Below are positions 37,490-46,281 of a DNA stretch of 64,000 bases, in pieces. The stretch lies in contig NZ_CP037452.1 of the NCBI RefSeq assembly GCF_007754425.1, positions 1,149,501 through 1,213,500 of the forward strand, given 5' to 3'. Under the pieces are notes generated by a model. That model did not search any database, had not been told where the DNA came from, and saw nothing but the letters and a program-made list of their open reading frames with translations. Within the stretch, counting starts at the first letter, position 1; each line of letters starts with the position of its first letter. Position numbers and translations under genes: made by a program. Origin of the DNA: Gimesia fumaroli (GTDB lineage: Bacteria > Planctomycetota > Planctomycetia > Planctomycetales > Planctomycetaceae).

Positions 37490-38097
37490 CAGGCATCCTC
37501 CGCGTTCATTTTACGTTCAATGCAGCGAAACAGAGCGGTACGAATTCGATCCAGATGCCGGTAGATGGTGCTTAAAGGCTGGTCCATGATGCTGGCTGCC
37601 GTTTTGGCTCCGTGTTCCGATTCATAGATTAGTTGCAGCAGATAGAGGTCTTTTTCAGGAAGTTGTCGTTTACACTGTCCCAGAAAATCGCGCCTGATTT
37701 CGAGCAGTTCATCGTATCTGGCATGTGTCGAGGCAATTTGTGTCAAGAGTTGTTCATCGAAGAACGCCGCAAAGCGTTTTTTGCGTTCCATTAATCTCAA
37801 TACTTCAATCCGGGCGATACCACAGGCCCAGCGGGTGAAGCTGCCGTCCGCTTGATATTCGCCAAACTTTCTCCACAGAACGAGGCTGGTCTCCTGCATG
37901 ACTTCATCTGCATCATTGCGGCAGGGAATGAGCGTGAGGATAAAGCGAAATATTTTGGAATAGGAGTTTGAGTAAAGACGCATAAACAGCTCATCTTCTG
38001 CCGGTTGCTGATGCGGCAGTGGCCCATCAGATTTGTCTGCAGAGTGTGAGTTAAAAATAGATCGATTTGTGCTGCTAAATGAGTTTGAACAGTCCAT
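37489..38097 (-). CDS. ECF sigma factor, planctomycete/verrucomicrobial type
   Basis: 202 residues from the ATG at 38097, directly preceded by an alternative GTG. About 35 Ser/Asn-rich residues precede region 2 (YSKIFRFILTLIPCRNDADEVMQETSLVLWRKFGEY), followed by SFTRWACGIARIEVLRLMERKKR. Region 4 is LPEKDLYLLQLIYESEHGAKTAASIMDQPLSTIYRHLDRIRTALFRCIERKM. It directs RNA polymerase to a small regulon, probably including its own cassette. The stop overlaps the FecR-like gene. A hairpin with a T run precedes the gene on the same strand. Confidence 0.9.
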   Translation of the reverse strand: MDCSNSFSSTNRSIFNSHSADKSDGPLPHQQPAEDELFMRLYSNSYSKIFRFILTLIPCRNDADEVMQETSLVLWRKFGEYQADGSFTRWACGIARIEVLRLMERKKRFAAFFDEQLLTQIASTHARYDELLEIRRDFLGQCKRQLPEKDLYLLQLIYESEHGAKTAASIMDQPLSTIYRHLDRIRTALFRCIERKMNAEDA

Positions 38098-38608
38098 CAC
38101 AGTCTTTTCGGAACGTGCTTTTCAGAGCTAGTCAAATGAAACGGGAAGATGACAAAGCCTCGTAATATCTCCCATTTCAGACGAAAAAATTCTCAGGCAA
38201 ATCAGAGATTTTTTTAATTTTGTCTGAGAACAAATCAAATTGACTCAAAGGGGGGAATGTATTTGGCTGGACATCTCTCAAAATGCGAGGCTTCTGGAAC
38301 TCTAAATGCTTCGAAAAAAACTTGAATGGACTGGTAGAACAATTGCCGAACATACACTGAATCTTCACACTTCAGAAACGCCTTCTTCATGATTGTGTCC
38401 ATGCGTGACCAGACAAAGTCAGGCAGCGCAGAAGGAATCGAAGTCGAATCGGTGCCTGACTTGGTTGGCATCAGCACCTGTATCACTGCTGGGAGTTTGT
38501 TTTCGATAGGAGGTGGAGTACAGAAGAGGCGCGATTTCTGGTATGATGAACTGCTGGTTCATTACTTTGAAATTCCAGTGATTGACTTATTTTAGTTCGG
38601 GGAATGTC
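38098..38608. other. Intergenic region between sigma factor gene and the divergent plus-strand gene
   Basis: 511 bp with no convincing gene. Short open frames lack recognisable sequence and ribosome-binding sites. The AT-rich sigma-proximal part holds the hairpin listed separately, and promoters for both directions should lie here. Confidence 0.4.
38184..38230 (-). terminator. Terminator-like hairpin in the leader of the sigma gene
   Basis: On the minus strand TTCTCAG (38230-38224) pairs with CTGAGAA (38196-38190), followed at once by six T residues (38189-38184). The 27-nt loop can itself form a small AAATC/GATTT hairpin. Nothing is transcribed on this strand upstream, so the structure is more likely an attenuator in the sigma leader, about 90 bases before the start. 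Confidence 0.4.
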
Positions 38609-39667
38609 ATGAGTGGGATCATCGGTCATACGATGTATGCGATATTGGCGGGGAAGGCGGCTGCCCAGAAGAAGCTGCCGATTGTCTCTGTGATCAATCA
38701 GCACTATGCCAGCTATCTGGCGGGTGCATATATGGGCTGTGATATACAGATCATGCCGGAAGCGGTTTGTGTTGACACCGGTCAGGAAGTCGGCTTTGGG
38801 ACCGCGCCACTGGAACGCAGTCCGTTGACGGGCGGAGAAGTCAAACCATGGTCTTTGCAATTTGGAGACCGGGCCTATCGCCCTCGGGAAATACACCACC
38901 TGTTTTATGGGCGGGCGCATGTGGTCTTTGGCTGGCAGCCGGCAGAGCGAAAAAACACGGTGCCTTGGGATCACCTGCCGGACTATGCGGCGATGGTGTT
39001 TCAGGATGCAAAAGATTTGTATGGCCCCGGCGAACGCAAGCTGGCGTACCTGTTTGGCTGGTTGGCGCACATTGTGGGTGACAGCCTGATTAAATCGGTC
39101 CAGCCGGGGATTACGCTGGATCTGTTAGGGGGTAAATACACGCCGAAGAATCGACCGATTCAGGATCTGGTGACCTTTCACGAAGTCGGGCGGAAGGAAT
39201 TGCGTTTGGACTGGGCCAGTCTGTTGAGTGATCTGGCAGAGACGCCGGTCGAACCGGTGCAGTTGCATTACATGCGTGTAGGACAGCCGCGCGGCATGTT
39301 AGCCGCTGATTTTCCGGATGCGTGGGCGCCACAGCATGAGCCGCTTTTGTTGCGCGTGCTGGCCGAGAACCGCCGCTATCAGAAAATACGCAATCCGCGG
39401 CTGATTAAAAAATATGCGTTGAAACAAAAAGGGGCCAGTTGGATTTGTGACGAAGAACTGAGCCGCACGACGGGGGGACTCTCGTACGCGGAAATGGTGG
39501 AAGTTGCGGACAAAGCAAATCTGCGACACGCACTCTGGGATATGGGCGAAGCGATTGCCGGATTATTCGAACAAGTCGTTGAGCGCGTACCTTATCTGCA
39601 AAGCTTGCCGGATACGACGGTTCCTGGTTGGGATGAGATTACGGTTCGCTGGAAAACGAAATCATGA
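38609..39667 (+). CDS. Protein of unknown function, possibly zinc-dependent phospholipase C-like
   Basis: 352 residues from the ATG at 38609 (GGGGAA upstream). There is no signal peptide. The N-terminus has the spacing of the zinc-dependent phospholipase C family: SGIIGHTMYAILAG, then ASYLAGAYMGCDIQIMPEA, then IHHLFYGRAHVVFGW, then AYLFGWLAHIVGDSLIK, where His and Asp residues would bind zinc. The C-terminal third is helical with no motif. The resemblance is local and I consider the family call tentative. It is followed 27 bp later by the convergent YHS-domain protein gene. Confidence 0.55.
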   Translation: MSGIIGHTMYAILAGKAAAQKKLPIVSVINQHYASYLAGAYMGCDIQIMPEAVCVDTGQEVGFGTAPLERSPLTGGEVKPWSLQFGDRAYRPREIHHLFYGRAHVVFGWQPAERKNTVPWDHLPDYAAMVFQDAKDLYGPGERKLAYLFGWLAHIVGDSLIKSVQPGITLDLLGGKYTPKNRPIQDLVTFHEVGRKELRLDWASLLSDLAETPVEPVQLHYMRVGQPRGMLAADFPDAWAPQHEPLLLRVLAENRRYQKIRNPRLIKKYALKQKGASWICDEELSRTTGGLSYAEMVEVADKANLRHALWDMGEAIAGLFEQVVERVPYLQSLPDTTVPGWDEITVRWKTKS

Positions 39668-39694
39668 GTGCTGTTCGTTTCTAGCTGAGCAGCA

Positions 39695-40678
39695 CTATTG
39701 ATTTGCAGTTTTCTTTTTGTTGGCTTCGTATTTTGCAATCCATTTTTCCGGATTGGCATCAAAGGCTTTGCGACAGCCACTGCAACAGACCCAGTAGGAT
39801 TTTCCCTGATAGGTGACTTGCGAGGTTCCCAGTCCACCTGAGATCACACAGGTTTTATCACCATAATCGGAATCACTTTTGGCAAAGGAGGTTCCTTTGC
39901 GGCGCGTATTAATGGTGTCGATGCGGGCGTAACTGTCGCCGCGCAGATCATAAATTTCAAACATATAGCGATCGTTGTTCTGCTGGTTAAGAATAATCTG
40001 TGCATGTTTTTTTTCGTCCGCGGGTTCAACCATCGCCAGGCTCAGCTTGTACGTTGAGTGCATGACATTGGGATCATCATCGCCGGGTACCTTTTTAAGG
40101 GGGACAGAAAAATTACCTTCGTAGATTCGTTTCTTCCCCGCTTTGTCGGTGAGCGTCAACTGATACTTCTGTTTGTCTGTGAGATAGGTTAGTCGCGCGT
40201 CTTCATAGTAACGGCTTTTGTCGGCATTCATCACGAGCGCGGGTTGTGCGGGATTGGTTTGCAGATCCCAGACCCAGCCAAGTGTTTCCACCGAACTGAA
40301 GCCGCCAATTTTTTTGAATGTGGTGCCCCCCCATTCGCCGAGCATAATCTGCAGTGGTTTGAGAGCCTCAAGCACGTTGTCGAATTTTTGTTCGTCGGGG
40401 ACTTCGGACCCTGTTGTCGTGGTGGGAGTGGAACCGCCGCCGAGAGTGATCGGCTGGAAGCGACGGGCCGGCTTGGTTTTTGGGGAATTCGTCTCACTGG
40501 CCAGATCACTTTCCATTTCGATGCCACCTCCTGAGCCCAGTTCAACGCCTCCGCCACCCAGGTCAACGGTGACTTCTTCCGGTGCATTTTGCGTATCCGA
40601 TGAATCGGAACTGCAACCGACGCAGAAGATCAGGGACAAGGTCGAAACGAAAACAGATACAGAGTGCCTCAAATACAT
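39695..40678 (-). CDS. Exported protein with C-terminal YHS/TRASH-like metal-binding domain
   Basis: 327 residues. The signal region ends in VGCSS, so it is possibly a lipoprotein. A Gly/Glu/Thr-rich stretch (about 30-100) is followed by a mixed domain of about 150 residues (LQIMLGEWGGTTFKKIGG, KYQLTLTDKAGKKRIYEGNF). The C-terminus matches YHS/TRASH domains: CVISGGLGTSQVTYQGKSYW, then CCSGCRKAFDANPEKW, with Cys residues arranged to bind a metal such as copper. The gene is divergent from the symporter operon, and the palindromic pair at 40730-40767 lies just upstream. Confidence 0.75.
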   Translation of the reverse strand: MYLRHSVSVFVSTLSLIFCVGCSSDSSDTQNAPEEVTVDLGGGGVELGSGGGIEMESDLASETNSPKTKPARRFQPITLGGGSTPTTTTGSEVPDEQKFDNVLEALKPLQIMLGEWGGTTFKKIGGFSSVETLGWVWDLQTNPAQPALVMNADKSRYYEDARLTYLTDKQKYQLTLTDKAGKKRIYEGNFSVPLKKVPGDDDPNVMHSTYKLSLAMVEPADEKKHAQIILNQQNNDRYMFEIYDLRGDSYARIDTINTRRKGTSFAKSDSDYGDKTCVISGGLGTSQVTYQGKSYWVCCSGCRKAFDANPEKWIAKYEANKKKTANQ

Positions 40679-40729
40679 AGAAGATCGCTCCCAAACATGG
40701 AACAGGATTGCGCATGAAATTCGCGTCTG

Positions 40730-40767
40730 GTTTTACTGGTAAAACTCAAACGTTTTATTTGTAAAAC
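40730..40767. promoter_or_regulatory. Two tandem 16-bp palindromic operator candidates
   Basis: GTTTTAC-TG-GTAAAAC (40730-40745) is a perfect palindrome with 7-bp arms. GTTTTAT-TT-GTAAAAC (40752-40767) differs by one arm base. Their starts are 22 bp apart, two turns of the helix, so two dimers could bind on one face. A possible -10, TATAAC (40770-40775), follows immediately. This suits repression of the symporter operon and perhaps the divergent YHS gene. Confidence 0.6.
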
Positions 40768-40927
40768 AGTATAACAGTCTGTTCACGTTTCTGTCACGGT
40801 GAATTCAGTTATGAAAAAATATCTGCATTCCAGCGGAGGTCCTTTGTGTCTCGTCAGGATCAAGAGTACAATCGTTCGCTCAACGATTTATAAAGCGCGT
40901 ATTTCGATTAGAAGTGAGGGCCGTGCC

Positions 40928-41305
40928 ATGAGCACCACACCGTCGAACGACACAGAGTCAATGGAACTTGACCCTGTCTTTTTACACTCGAAACGCGAGG
41001 CTTGGATCATTCTGGGCCTATGGGTAGTCGCGTTATTGTGGGCAGTCCCCTATTGTTACATGAATGGTTATCAGACAGGCCTTGATCCTGAAACTGTGGA
41101 AACCACCATGGGGATTCCCAGTTGGGTCTTTTGGGGAATCGCCTTTCCCTGGCTGGTGGCTGATGTCTTCACAATCTGGTTCTGCCTGTTTTTTATGAAA
41201 GAAGACGACCTCGGAGTAGCTCACGAAGGTGAAGATCTCGCAGAAGAAATTGCTGAGATGCACGCAAAACAAGAGGATGCAACTGCCGGGGGGGATGAGT
41301 CTTGA
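40928..41305 (+). CDS. Small two-helix membrane protein, symporter-associated subunit
   Basis: 125 residues from the ATG at 40928 (GAGGG upstream). The frame is open further upstream, but that part looks non-coding. Two hydrophobic segments lie at about 24-45 (AWIILGLWVVALLWAVPYCY) and 66-88 (IPSWVFWGIAFPWLVADVFT), followed by an acidic tail. The layout resembles the short YhdT/DUF997-type subunits encoded next to PanF-like sodium symporters. Its stop overlaps the TTG start of the symporter gene, so the two are translationally coupled. Confidence 0.8.
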   Translation: MSTTPSNDTESMELDPVFLHSKREAWIILGLWVVALLWAVPYCYMNGYQTGLDPETVETTMGIPSWVFWGIAFPWLVADVFTIWFCLFFMKEDDLGVAHEGEDLAEEIAEMHAKQEDATAGGDES

Positions 41306-43293
41306 ATTTTCTATCTGATACCACTAACAGCCTGCCGCTTGTACTGGCAGCAGAAGGTTCCAATGCAGCGCTGGTCTCATTCTTAATCTATACGGCGGCT
41401 GTGTTTGTGCTGGCCGCTTTATCGAATCGCCTGTTGAAAAGCAAAAGCTTTTTGAGCGAATACTTTCTGGGAAGTCGTGGATTGGGCGTGTGGGCATTTG
41501 CTTTGACGTTTGCCGCGACCAGCAGTTCCGGTGGGAGCTTTACCGGATTTCCCTCTAAAATTTATACACATGGTTGGATTCTCGCACTGTGGATTGGCAG
41601 TTATATGGTCGTGCCGATTTGTACGATGGGCCTGATCGGTAAACGGCTGAACCAGGTCGCGCGGCGTTCGGGGTCGATCACGGTGCCGGATGTGATTCGT
41701 GATCGATTTCATAGTCAGATGCTCGGATTGATGGCCGTTTCGCTGATCGTGTTTTTCATGTCGATCAATCTGGTCGCACAATTCAAAGCGGGGAGTTTAA
41801 TCCTGCAGACACTACTGGATGGAGTGACTGTGTTTGAAAGCACTGCAGGCAGCCTGGCGAATGCTGTCTCGGGGATTCCTTATTTAAACAGTGCGGAGAG
41901 TCCTGAATATCTGCTGTGCCTGCTCGTCTTTGGTATCGCTGTGATTCTCTATACTACCTATGGCGGTTTCCATGCCGTGGTCTGGACCGATGTGATGCAG
42001 GGGATTGTGATGGTGATTGGTGTGATCATCATGCTGCCTCTGGCGATTTCTCAGTCTGGAGGTTTGGAGCATACCACCAAGTTAATGGCGAAGATGACGC
42101 CGCCGCGGATATCGGCTGAAGATGAAGGGGGGATCACTCTGACGCTGGACAAACCCCGCGAGGAGTTACTGCGCATTGATGCGGGCACCTGGATCACCGA
42201 CAAGCCGATTCCCGACTCAAATGTTCCCCTGCTATTTCGAGTGACGCGTGCCACTCAGATTCCAGCAGGTGAGACGACAGTGAATGAGGTCAAGGTTCTG
42301 CAATTGACAACACTGGATGATATCGAGCGCATTCTGGCACGCAGGGAGAGTGAAGAATTCCTGGAGGGAGTCCGTGTTTCGAACATTGACTTAAAAGCAT
42401 ATGCCTACGGAGAAGAGGGAACCCAGCAGGGGACCTATGTGGTCGGACCGGGGCCGAGCCCAAGCAGTTCCAGCGGTTTTTTGCCGTTGAGCCTGGCGAT
42501 TTCCTTCTTCTTTATGTGGGCGATTTCGGGAACAGGTCAGCCGGCCAACATGGTGCGGTTGATGGCATTTCGCGATACCAAAACGCTGCAGCGTTCGATT
42601 TGTACGGTCGCCATTTATTACACGTTGATTTACTTTCCGCTCGTTTTGATCTTCTGTTGTGCCCGGGTTCTGCTTCCCGGAATGGAAGGCGACCCGGACA
42701 GTATCATGCCGAAAATGGCGGTCTTGCTGACTGATAATATCCAGATGGGCTGGCTGGCTGGTCTCCTGGTGGCTGCGCCCTTTGCTGCGGTCATGTCGAC
42801 CGTGGACAGTTTTCTGTTGCTGATTTCTTCCGCCTGGGTTCGCGATGTGTATCAACGGAATCTGAATCCGGAAGCGAGTGAGCGAACGATCAAACTGTTA
42901 AGCTATCTGGTCACATTTGTGGTGGGAACCGCGGCGATGATCGTGGCGATTAACCCGCCTAAGTTCCTTCAGGATATTATCGTGTATGTGGGCAGTGGTC
43001 TGGCCGCGAGCTTCCTGGCGCCGATTGTTTACGGCTTGTATTGGAGACGCGTCAATGCCGCCGGTGCGATGGGGGCAATGCTGGGCGGGTTCTCCGTGCA
43101 TCTGGCAATGTACGTCACCGGATTTTTTGTGAATGGCAGCTTCTTCAAGCCGTATCAGTTATTTAACTTTGATCCGATCATCATCGGACTGTCTGTCTCG
43201 TTCATCTCCGGATTTGTTGTCACTAAACTGACCGCCCCGCCTTCCGATGAACTGGTACATAAATATTTTTATACAACCAAAGCCAAGTCCTGA
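41302..43293 (+). CDS. Sodium:solute symporter (SSS family) with large insertion
   Basis: 663 residues from a TTG at 41302 that overlaps the stop of the small subunit gene. The fold is that of the PutP/PanF/SGLT type, with about 13 helices: FAATSSSGGSFTGFPSKIYTHGW (sodium-site region), YTTYGGFHAVVWTDVMQG, then GTGQPANMVRLMAFRD, and LVAAPFAAVMSTVDSFLLLISSAW. A hydrophilic segment of about 140 residues (252-393) is inserted between membrane helices. It reads as a beta-rich domain (ITLTLDKPREELLRIDAG, VPLLFRVTRATQIPAGETTV) and is not usual for the family. Substrate unknown; the downstream enzymes suggest an organic acid or amino-acid-like compound. Confidence 0.88.
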   Translation: MNFLSDTTNSLPLVLAAEGSNAALVSFLIYTAAVFVLAALSNRLLKSKSFLSEYFLGSRGLGVWAFALTFAATSSSGGSFTGFPSKIYTHGWILALWIGSYMVVPICTMGLIGKRLNQVARRSGSITVPDVIRDRFHSQMLGLMAVSLIVFFMSINLVAQFKAGSLILQTLLDGVTVFESTAGSLANAVSGIPYLNSAESPEYLLCLLVFGIAVILYTTYGGFHAVVWTDVMQGIVMVIGVIIMLPLAISQSGGLEHTTKLMAKMTPPRISAEDEGGITLTLDKPREELLRIDAGTWITDKPIPDSNVPLLFRVTRATQIPAGETTVNEVKVLQLTTLDDIERILARRESEEFLEGVRVSNIDLKAYAYGEEGTQQGTYVVGPGPSPSSSSGFLPLSLAISFFFMWAISGTGQPANMVRLMAFRDTKTLQRSICTVAIYYTLIYFPLVLIFCCARVLLPGMEGDPDSIMPKMAVLLTDNIQMGWLAGLLVAAPFAAVMSTVDSFLLLISSAWVRDVYQRNLNPEASERTIKLLSYLVTFVVGTAAMIVAINPPKFLQDIIVYVGSGLAASFLAPIVYGLYWRRVNAAGAMGAMLGGFSVHLAMYVTGFFVNGSFFKPYQLFNFDPIIIGLSVSFISGFVVTKLTAPPSDELVHKYFYTTKAKS

Positions 43294-43337
43294 TTTCGGC
43301 TTTGTGATTCAAACACTTTTCATCAGAGGATCATGCT

Positions 43338-44177
43338 ATGGAATATATCGACGCACATTCGCATGTCTGGACTCCTGATATTAAAAAATATCCATTGGCG
43401 CCAGGGTACAAGGTCTCTGATATGCAGCCCCCCAGTTTTACTGCGGAAGAGCTGCAGGCACAGATGATGACCGTTGGCGTGAATCGGGTGGTGCTGATCC
43501 AGATGTCCTTCTACGGATTTGATAACAGCTACATGCTGGATTGCATGGCCAAGTATCCGGGCATGTTTTCGGGTGTGGCGGTGATCAATCAGAAGGGCGA
43601 GAATCCAACGCCGGAAATGCTCTCGCTGAAAAAGAAAGGCGTGCGTGGATTTCGCATCGCACCCAAAACCAAAAAGGTGGATGAGTGGCTGGACGGTGAC
43701 TGCATGGAAGAGATGTGGAGTACCGGTGCCAAAGAAGGCATGGCGATGTGCTGCCTGATGAATCCCGACGGCTTGCCTGCTTTGGATAAGATGTGCCAGA
43801 AGCATCGAGATACGACCGTGGTGATTGACCATCTCGCCAGAATCGGCGTCACAGGTGAGATCGATCCGAAAGAAGTCGATCTGTTGTGCAAGATGTCCAA
43901 ACATCCGAATGTGTATGTGAAAGTGTCCGCCTTTTATGCGTTGGGTAAGAAGAAGATGCCGTATCACGATCTGTTGCCGCTGATCAAAAAAGTGTATCAG
44001 GCGTTTGGTGCCAATCGCCTGATGTGGGCCACAGATTGTCCCTATCAGGTCCAGGGTGATCATTCTTATCAGGCATCCATCGGATTGATCCAGAACGGCT
44101 TGCCGTTTCTGTCTGCGAATGATAAAGAGTGGATTCTGGAAAAGACGGCGGAAAACGTGTTCTTCCAGGGTATTTAA
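43338..44177 (+). CDS. Amidohydrolase family 2 (TIM-barrel) enzyme
   Basis: 279 residues (GAGG at 43327 upstream of the ATG). The metal-binding HxH appears as DAHSHVW at the N-terminus. VVIDHLARIG provides a middle His. The final Asp is in LMWATDCPYQV. This is the layout of the amidohydrolase-2 branch (decarboxylases, lactonases and hydratases). It lies 44 bp behind the symporter and 27 bp before the D-threonine-aldolase-like gene, so a catabolic operon is likely. The reaction is not identified. Confidence 0.85.
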   Translation: MEYIDAHSHVWTPDIKKYPLAPGYKVSDMQPPSFTAEELQAQMMTVGVNRVVLIQMSFYGFDNSYMLDCMAKYPGMFSGVAVINQKGENPTPEMLSLKKKGVRGFRIAPKTKKVDEWLDGDCMEEMWSTGAKEGMAMCCLMNPDGLPALDKMCQKHRDTTVVIDHLARIGVTGEIDPKEVDLLCKMSKHPNVYVKVSAFYALGKKKMPYHDLLPLIKKVYQAFGANRLMWATDCPYQVQGDHSYQASIGLIQNGLPFLSANDKEWILEKTAENVFFQGI

Positions 44178-44204
44178 TTTTTAAACGAGTAATCAGGCCT
44201 TCTC

Positions 44205-45320
44205 ATGGATGCATGTTACCAGATAGACGATACGAGTCAGATTATTTCGCCGGGAATGATTATTTTTAAGGATCTGCTTGAAGACAATCTGCGGAAGATG
44301 ATCGAACTGGTGGGCGATCCCAGCCGATTACGCCCGCATTGCAAAACGCATAAAATGCGTGAAGTCATTCAGCTGGAGCTTTCGCTGGGAATCCTCAAGC
44401 ATAAGGCAGCTACGTTTGCGGAAGCGGAAATGCTGGCGGAGGCAGGCGTCAAAGATATCTGTCTGGCTTATAACCTGGTGGGGCCGAACATTGCACGGGC
44501 CGTTGAGTTCCGCAAACGCTGGCCTGATGTGTCGCTGCAGGTCACAGCCGATCATCCAACGCCTGTCGAACAGTTGGGCGAAGCAATGACGGCGGCTGGA
44601 GTCGAGATCGAAGTTCTGCTCGATTTAAATACCGGGCAGAATCGAACAGGACTGGAACCTGGTGTTGCGGCGGTCGAATTATATCAGATGATTGCGAATA
44701 CACCGGGACTGATTGCCGCAGGATTGCACGTGTATGACGGCCAGAATCATCAGGTCGATTTTCAGGAACGCAAAGAAGCGGTGCTCGCTGTATGGAACGA
44801 TGTGAGTCAGCTTCGGGATCAGTTGCTTACCGAGGGCCTGAAGGTGTCTCGGATTGTGGCGGGTGCTACGGGCTCGTTCCCGATTTTCGCCGGTATCGAT
44901 GATCCGGACATCGAAGTCTGCCCGGGAACCTGCGTGCTGCATGATGTAGGGTATGGTGAGTTATTTCCCGATCTGAAATTTACGCCTGCGGCTTTGGTTT
45001 TAACACGCGTGATCAGTCGCCCCGGGCCGGATCGGGTTACCTTCGATTTAGGCTACAAGGCAATTGCTTCTGACCCGGCGATGCAAAATCGCTGCCGGTT
45101 TCCCGAACTGCCGGATGCGAAAGCCGTATTACAGAATGAAGAGCATCTGGTTGTGATGACCGAGCGGGCGAACGAATTTCAACCTGGCGATGAACTACTG
45201 GCGATCCCCCGTCACGTCTGCCCCACTTCCGCCTTGCATAAATCGGTTACGGTGGTCAGTGGCGGGAAGGTCGTCGACCATTGGAACGTGGCTGCCCGCG
45301 ATCGGTTCATCTCAGTCTAA
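44205..45320 (+). CDS. PLP-dependent D-threonine aldolase/D-serine dehydratase-like protein
   Basis: 371 residues of the fold-type III (alanine racemase-like) group. The PLP-binding lysine is probably Lys47 in LRPHCKTHK. The N-terminal TIM barrel continues with LLDLNTGQNRTGL and GLHVYDGQNHQ. VAGATGSFPIF is the phosphate-binding region. The C-terminal beta domain has CPGTCVLHDVGYGE and the metal ligands HVCPTSALH typical of the D-threonine aldolase/DSD1 group. It converts beta-hydroxy-D-amino acids to glycine and an aldehyde, or to a keto acid. It closes the transporter-amidohydrolase operon. Confidence 0.9.
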   Translation: MDACYQIDDTSQIISPGMIIFKDLLEDNLRKMIELVGDPSRLRPHCKTHKMREVIQLELSLGILKHKAATFAEAEMLAEAGVKDICLAYNLVGPNIARAVEFRKRWPDVSLQVTADHPTPVEQLGEAMTAAGVEIEVLLDLNTGQNRTGLEPGVAAVELYQMIANTPGLIAAGLHVYDGQNHQVDFQERKEAVLAVWNDVSQLRDQLLTEGLKVSRIVAGATGSFPIFAGIDDPDIEVCPGTCVLHDVGYGELFPDLKFTPAALVLTRVISRPGPDRVTFDLGYKAIASDPAMQNRCRFPELPDAKAVLQNEEHLVVMTERANEFQPGDELLAIPRHVCPTSALHKSVTVVSGGKVVDHWNVAARDRFISV

Positions 45321-45362
45321 TCTTCGGCTTCCAAGTATTTCATCACTTATATAACTGTAAGG

Positions 45363-45381
45363 CGCGGAGGGTCTTTCCGCG
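45363..45381 (+). terminator. Short GC-rich hairpin after the aldolase-like gene
   Basis: CGCGGA (45363-45368) pairs with TCCGCG (45376-45381) around a 7-nt loop, between the stop at 45320 and the ATG at 45397. No T run follows. It may weaken read-through, or hold the ribosome-binding region of the next gene. Confidence 0.3.
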
Positions 45382-45396
45382 AAGAAAATTTCGAAC

Positions 45397-46281
45397 ATGG
45401 CAGAGCTACGACAACAAACGGGAATTCCAGAACTGGATGAAATGCTCTCAGGAGGTTTATTGCCTGGCAAGTTGACGGTGGTGCTGGGCGCGACCGGCAT
45501 TGGCAAAACGCAGCTGGGGCTGCAGTTCGCACAAGCGGGTTTGCAGCAGGAAGGGCAAGCCGGGATTCTGTTCGATATGGCAACCCGCGGTGATTCCCAA
45601 AGTCACAGCGACTATGCGGAGCGATTGTTTCAGTGGAAGCTGCGAGAACAGCTTGTTGATGCGCCGTTCGATCTGGATCAAATCTGGGATGCGGATCTGG
45701 CGCGGAAAGATTATCAGCATCTGTTTCGTCAATGCGGCCGCAGAGTGACCCGGCGTGATATGGAACTGGATGAGTGGAAAGAATGGAAGCTGGAATTTGT
45801 CAAAAAGTTGGATGCCGCAATTGCCTATTTCTACGCCAATTTTGTGCATGGAGTCCGGCGGACGGTGATTGACGGGATCGAGCCAACAGAGCGCGCCAGT
45901 GATTCGTTCCAGTTTCATGCCTTTGAATATGTGTATCACCAGATTTTGCGGAAAGAATGCGACTGGGTGGCCCGTGATCTGTTTCGTGCTCAGTTTCGCA
46001 GTCATCAAGCCGAGGTCGAACAGCACCGCTACGATTTTCAGCAGATCGGCTGTCTGTTATTGCTGACGACACACGAAGTGATGCTGGATGATTTAATTCA
46101 GCGTCCCATTGAAAGCGGCGATGTCTTATCCAACGCCAACACCATTATTCTGATGGGAAAAATTCGGGAAGGAAACCGGATGAGCCGGGCGCTGCACATC
46201 GCCAAACATCGGGGCAGTCCCGTCGATGAGTCGCTCGTGCCTTACGAGATTCAGGAGTCAGGGCTTCAACTCCTGAAGTAA
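45397..46281 (+). CDS. KaiC/RadA-like RecA-superfamily ATPase, single domain
   Basis: 294 residues. The start [37 protein letters not shown] gives the KaiC-type entry (I..LD..L.GG...G....L.G..G.GKT) with Walker A at residues 31-38. Walker B-like hydrophobics precede Asp in [23 protein letters not shown] follows, and [24 protein letters not shown] matches the C-terminal KaiC signature. One ATPase domain is present, with a helical insert of about 90 residues (80-170) before Walker B. It is 76 bp after the aldolase-like gene and 253 bp before an HDOD gene. Members of this group act in signalling or circadian systems elsewhere; here the role is unknown. Confidence 0.8.
   Translation: MAELRQQTGIPELDEMLSGGLLPGKLTVVLGATGIGKTQLGLQFAQAGLQQEGQAGILFDMATRGDSQSHSDYAERLFQWKLREQLVDAPFDLDQIWDADLARKDYQHLFRQCGRRVTRRDMELDEWKEWKLEFVKKLDAAIAYFYANFVHGVRRTVIDGIEPTERASDSFQFHAFEYVYHQILRKECDWVARDLFRAQFRSHQAEVEQHRYDFQQIGCLLLLTTHEVMLDDLIQRPIESGDVLSNANTIILMGKIREGNRMSRALHIAKHRGSPVDESLVPYEIQESGLQLLK

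Noticed and set aside
38235-38486. Possible 83-residue minus-strand gene upstream of the sigma factor
   Set aside because: No ribosome-binding site, no recognisable family, and it overlaps the hairpin region's flank; coding potential looks poor.
38483-39070. Minus-strand open frame of 195 codons
   Set aside because: It overlaps the plus-strand gene at 38609-39667, which has a better start and family-like motifs.
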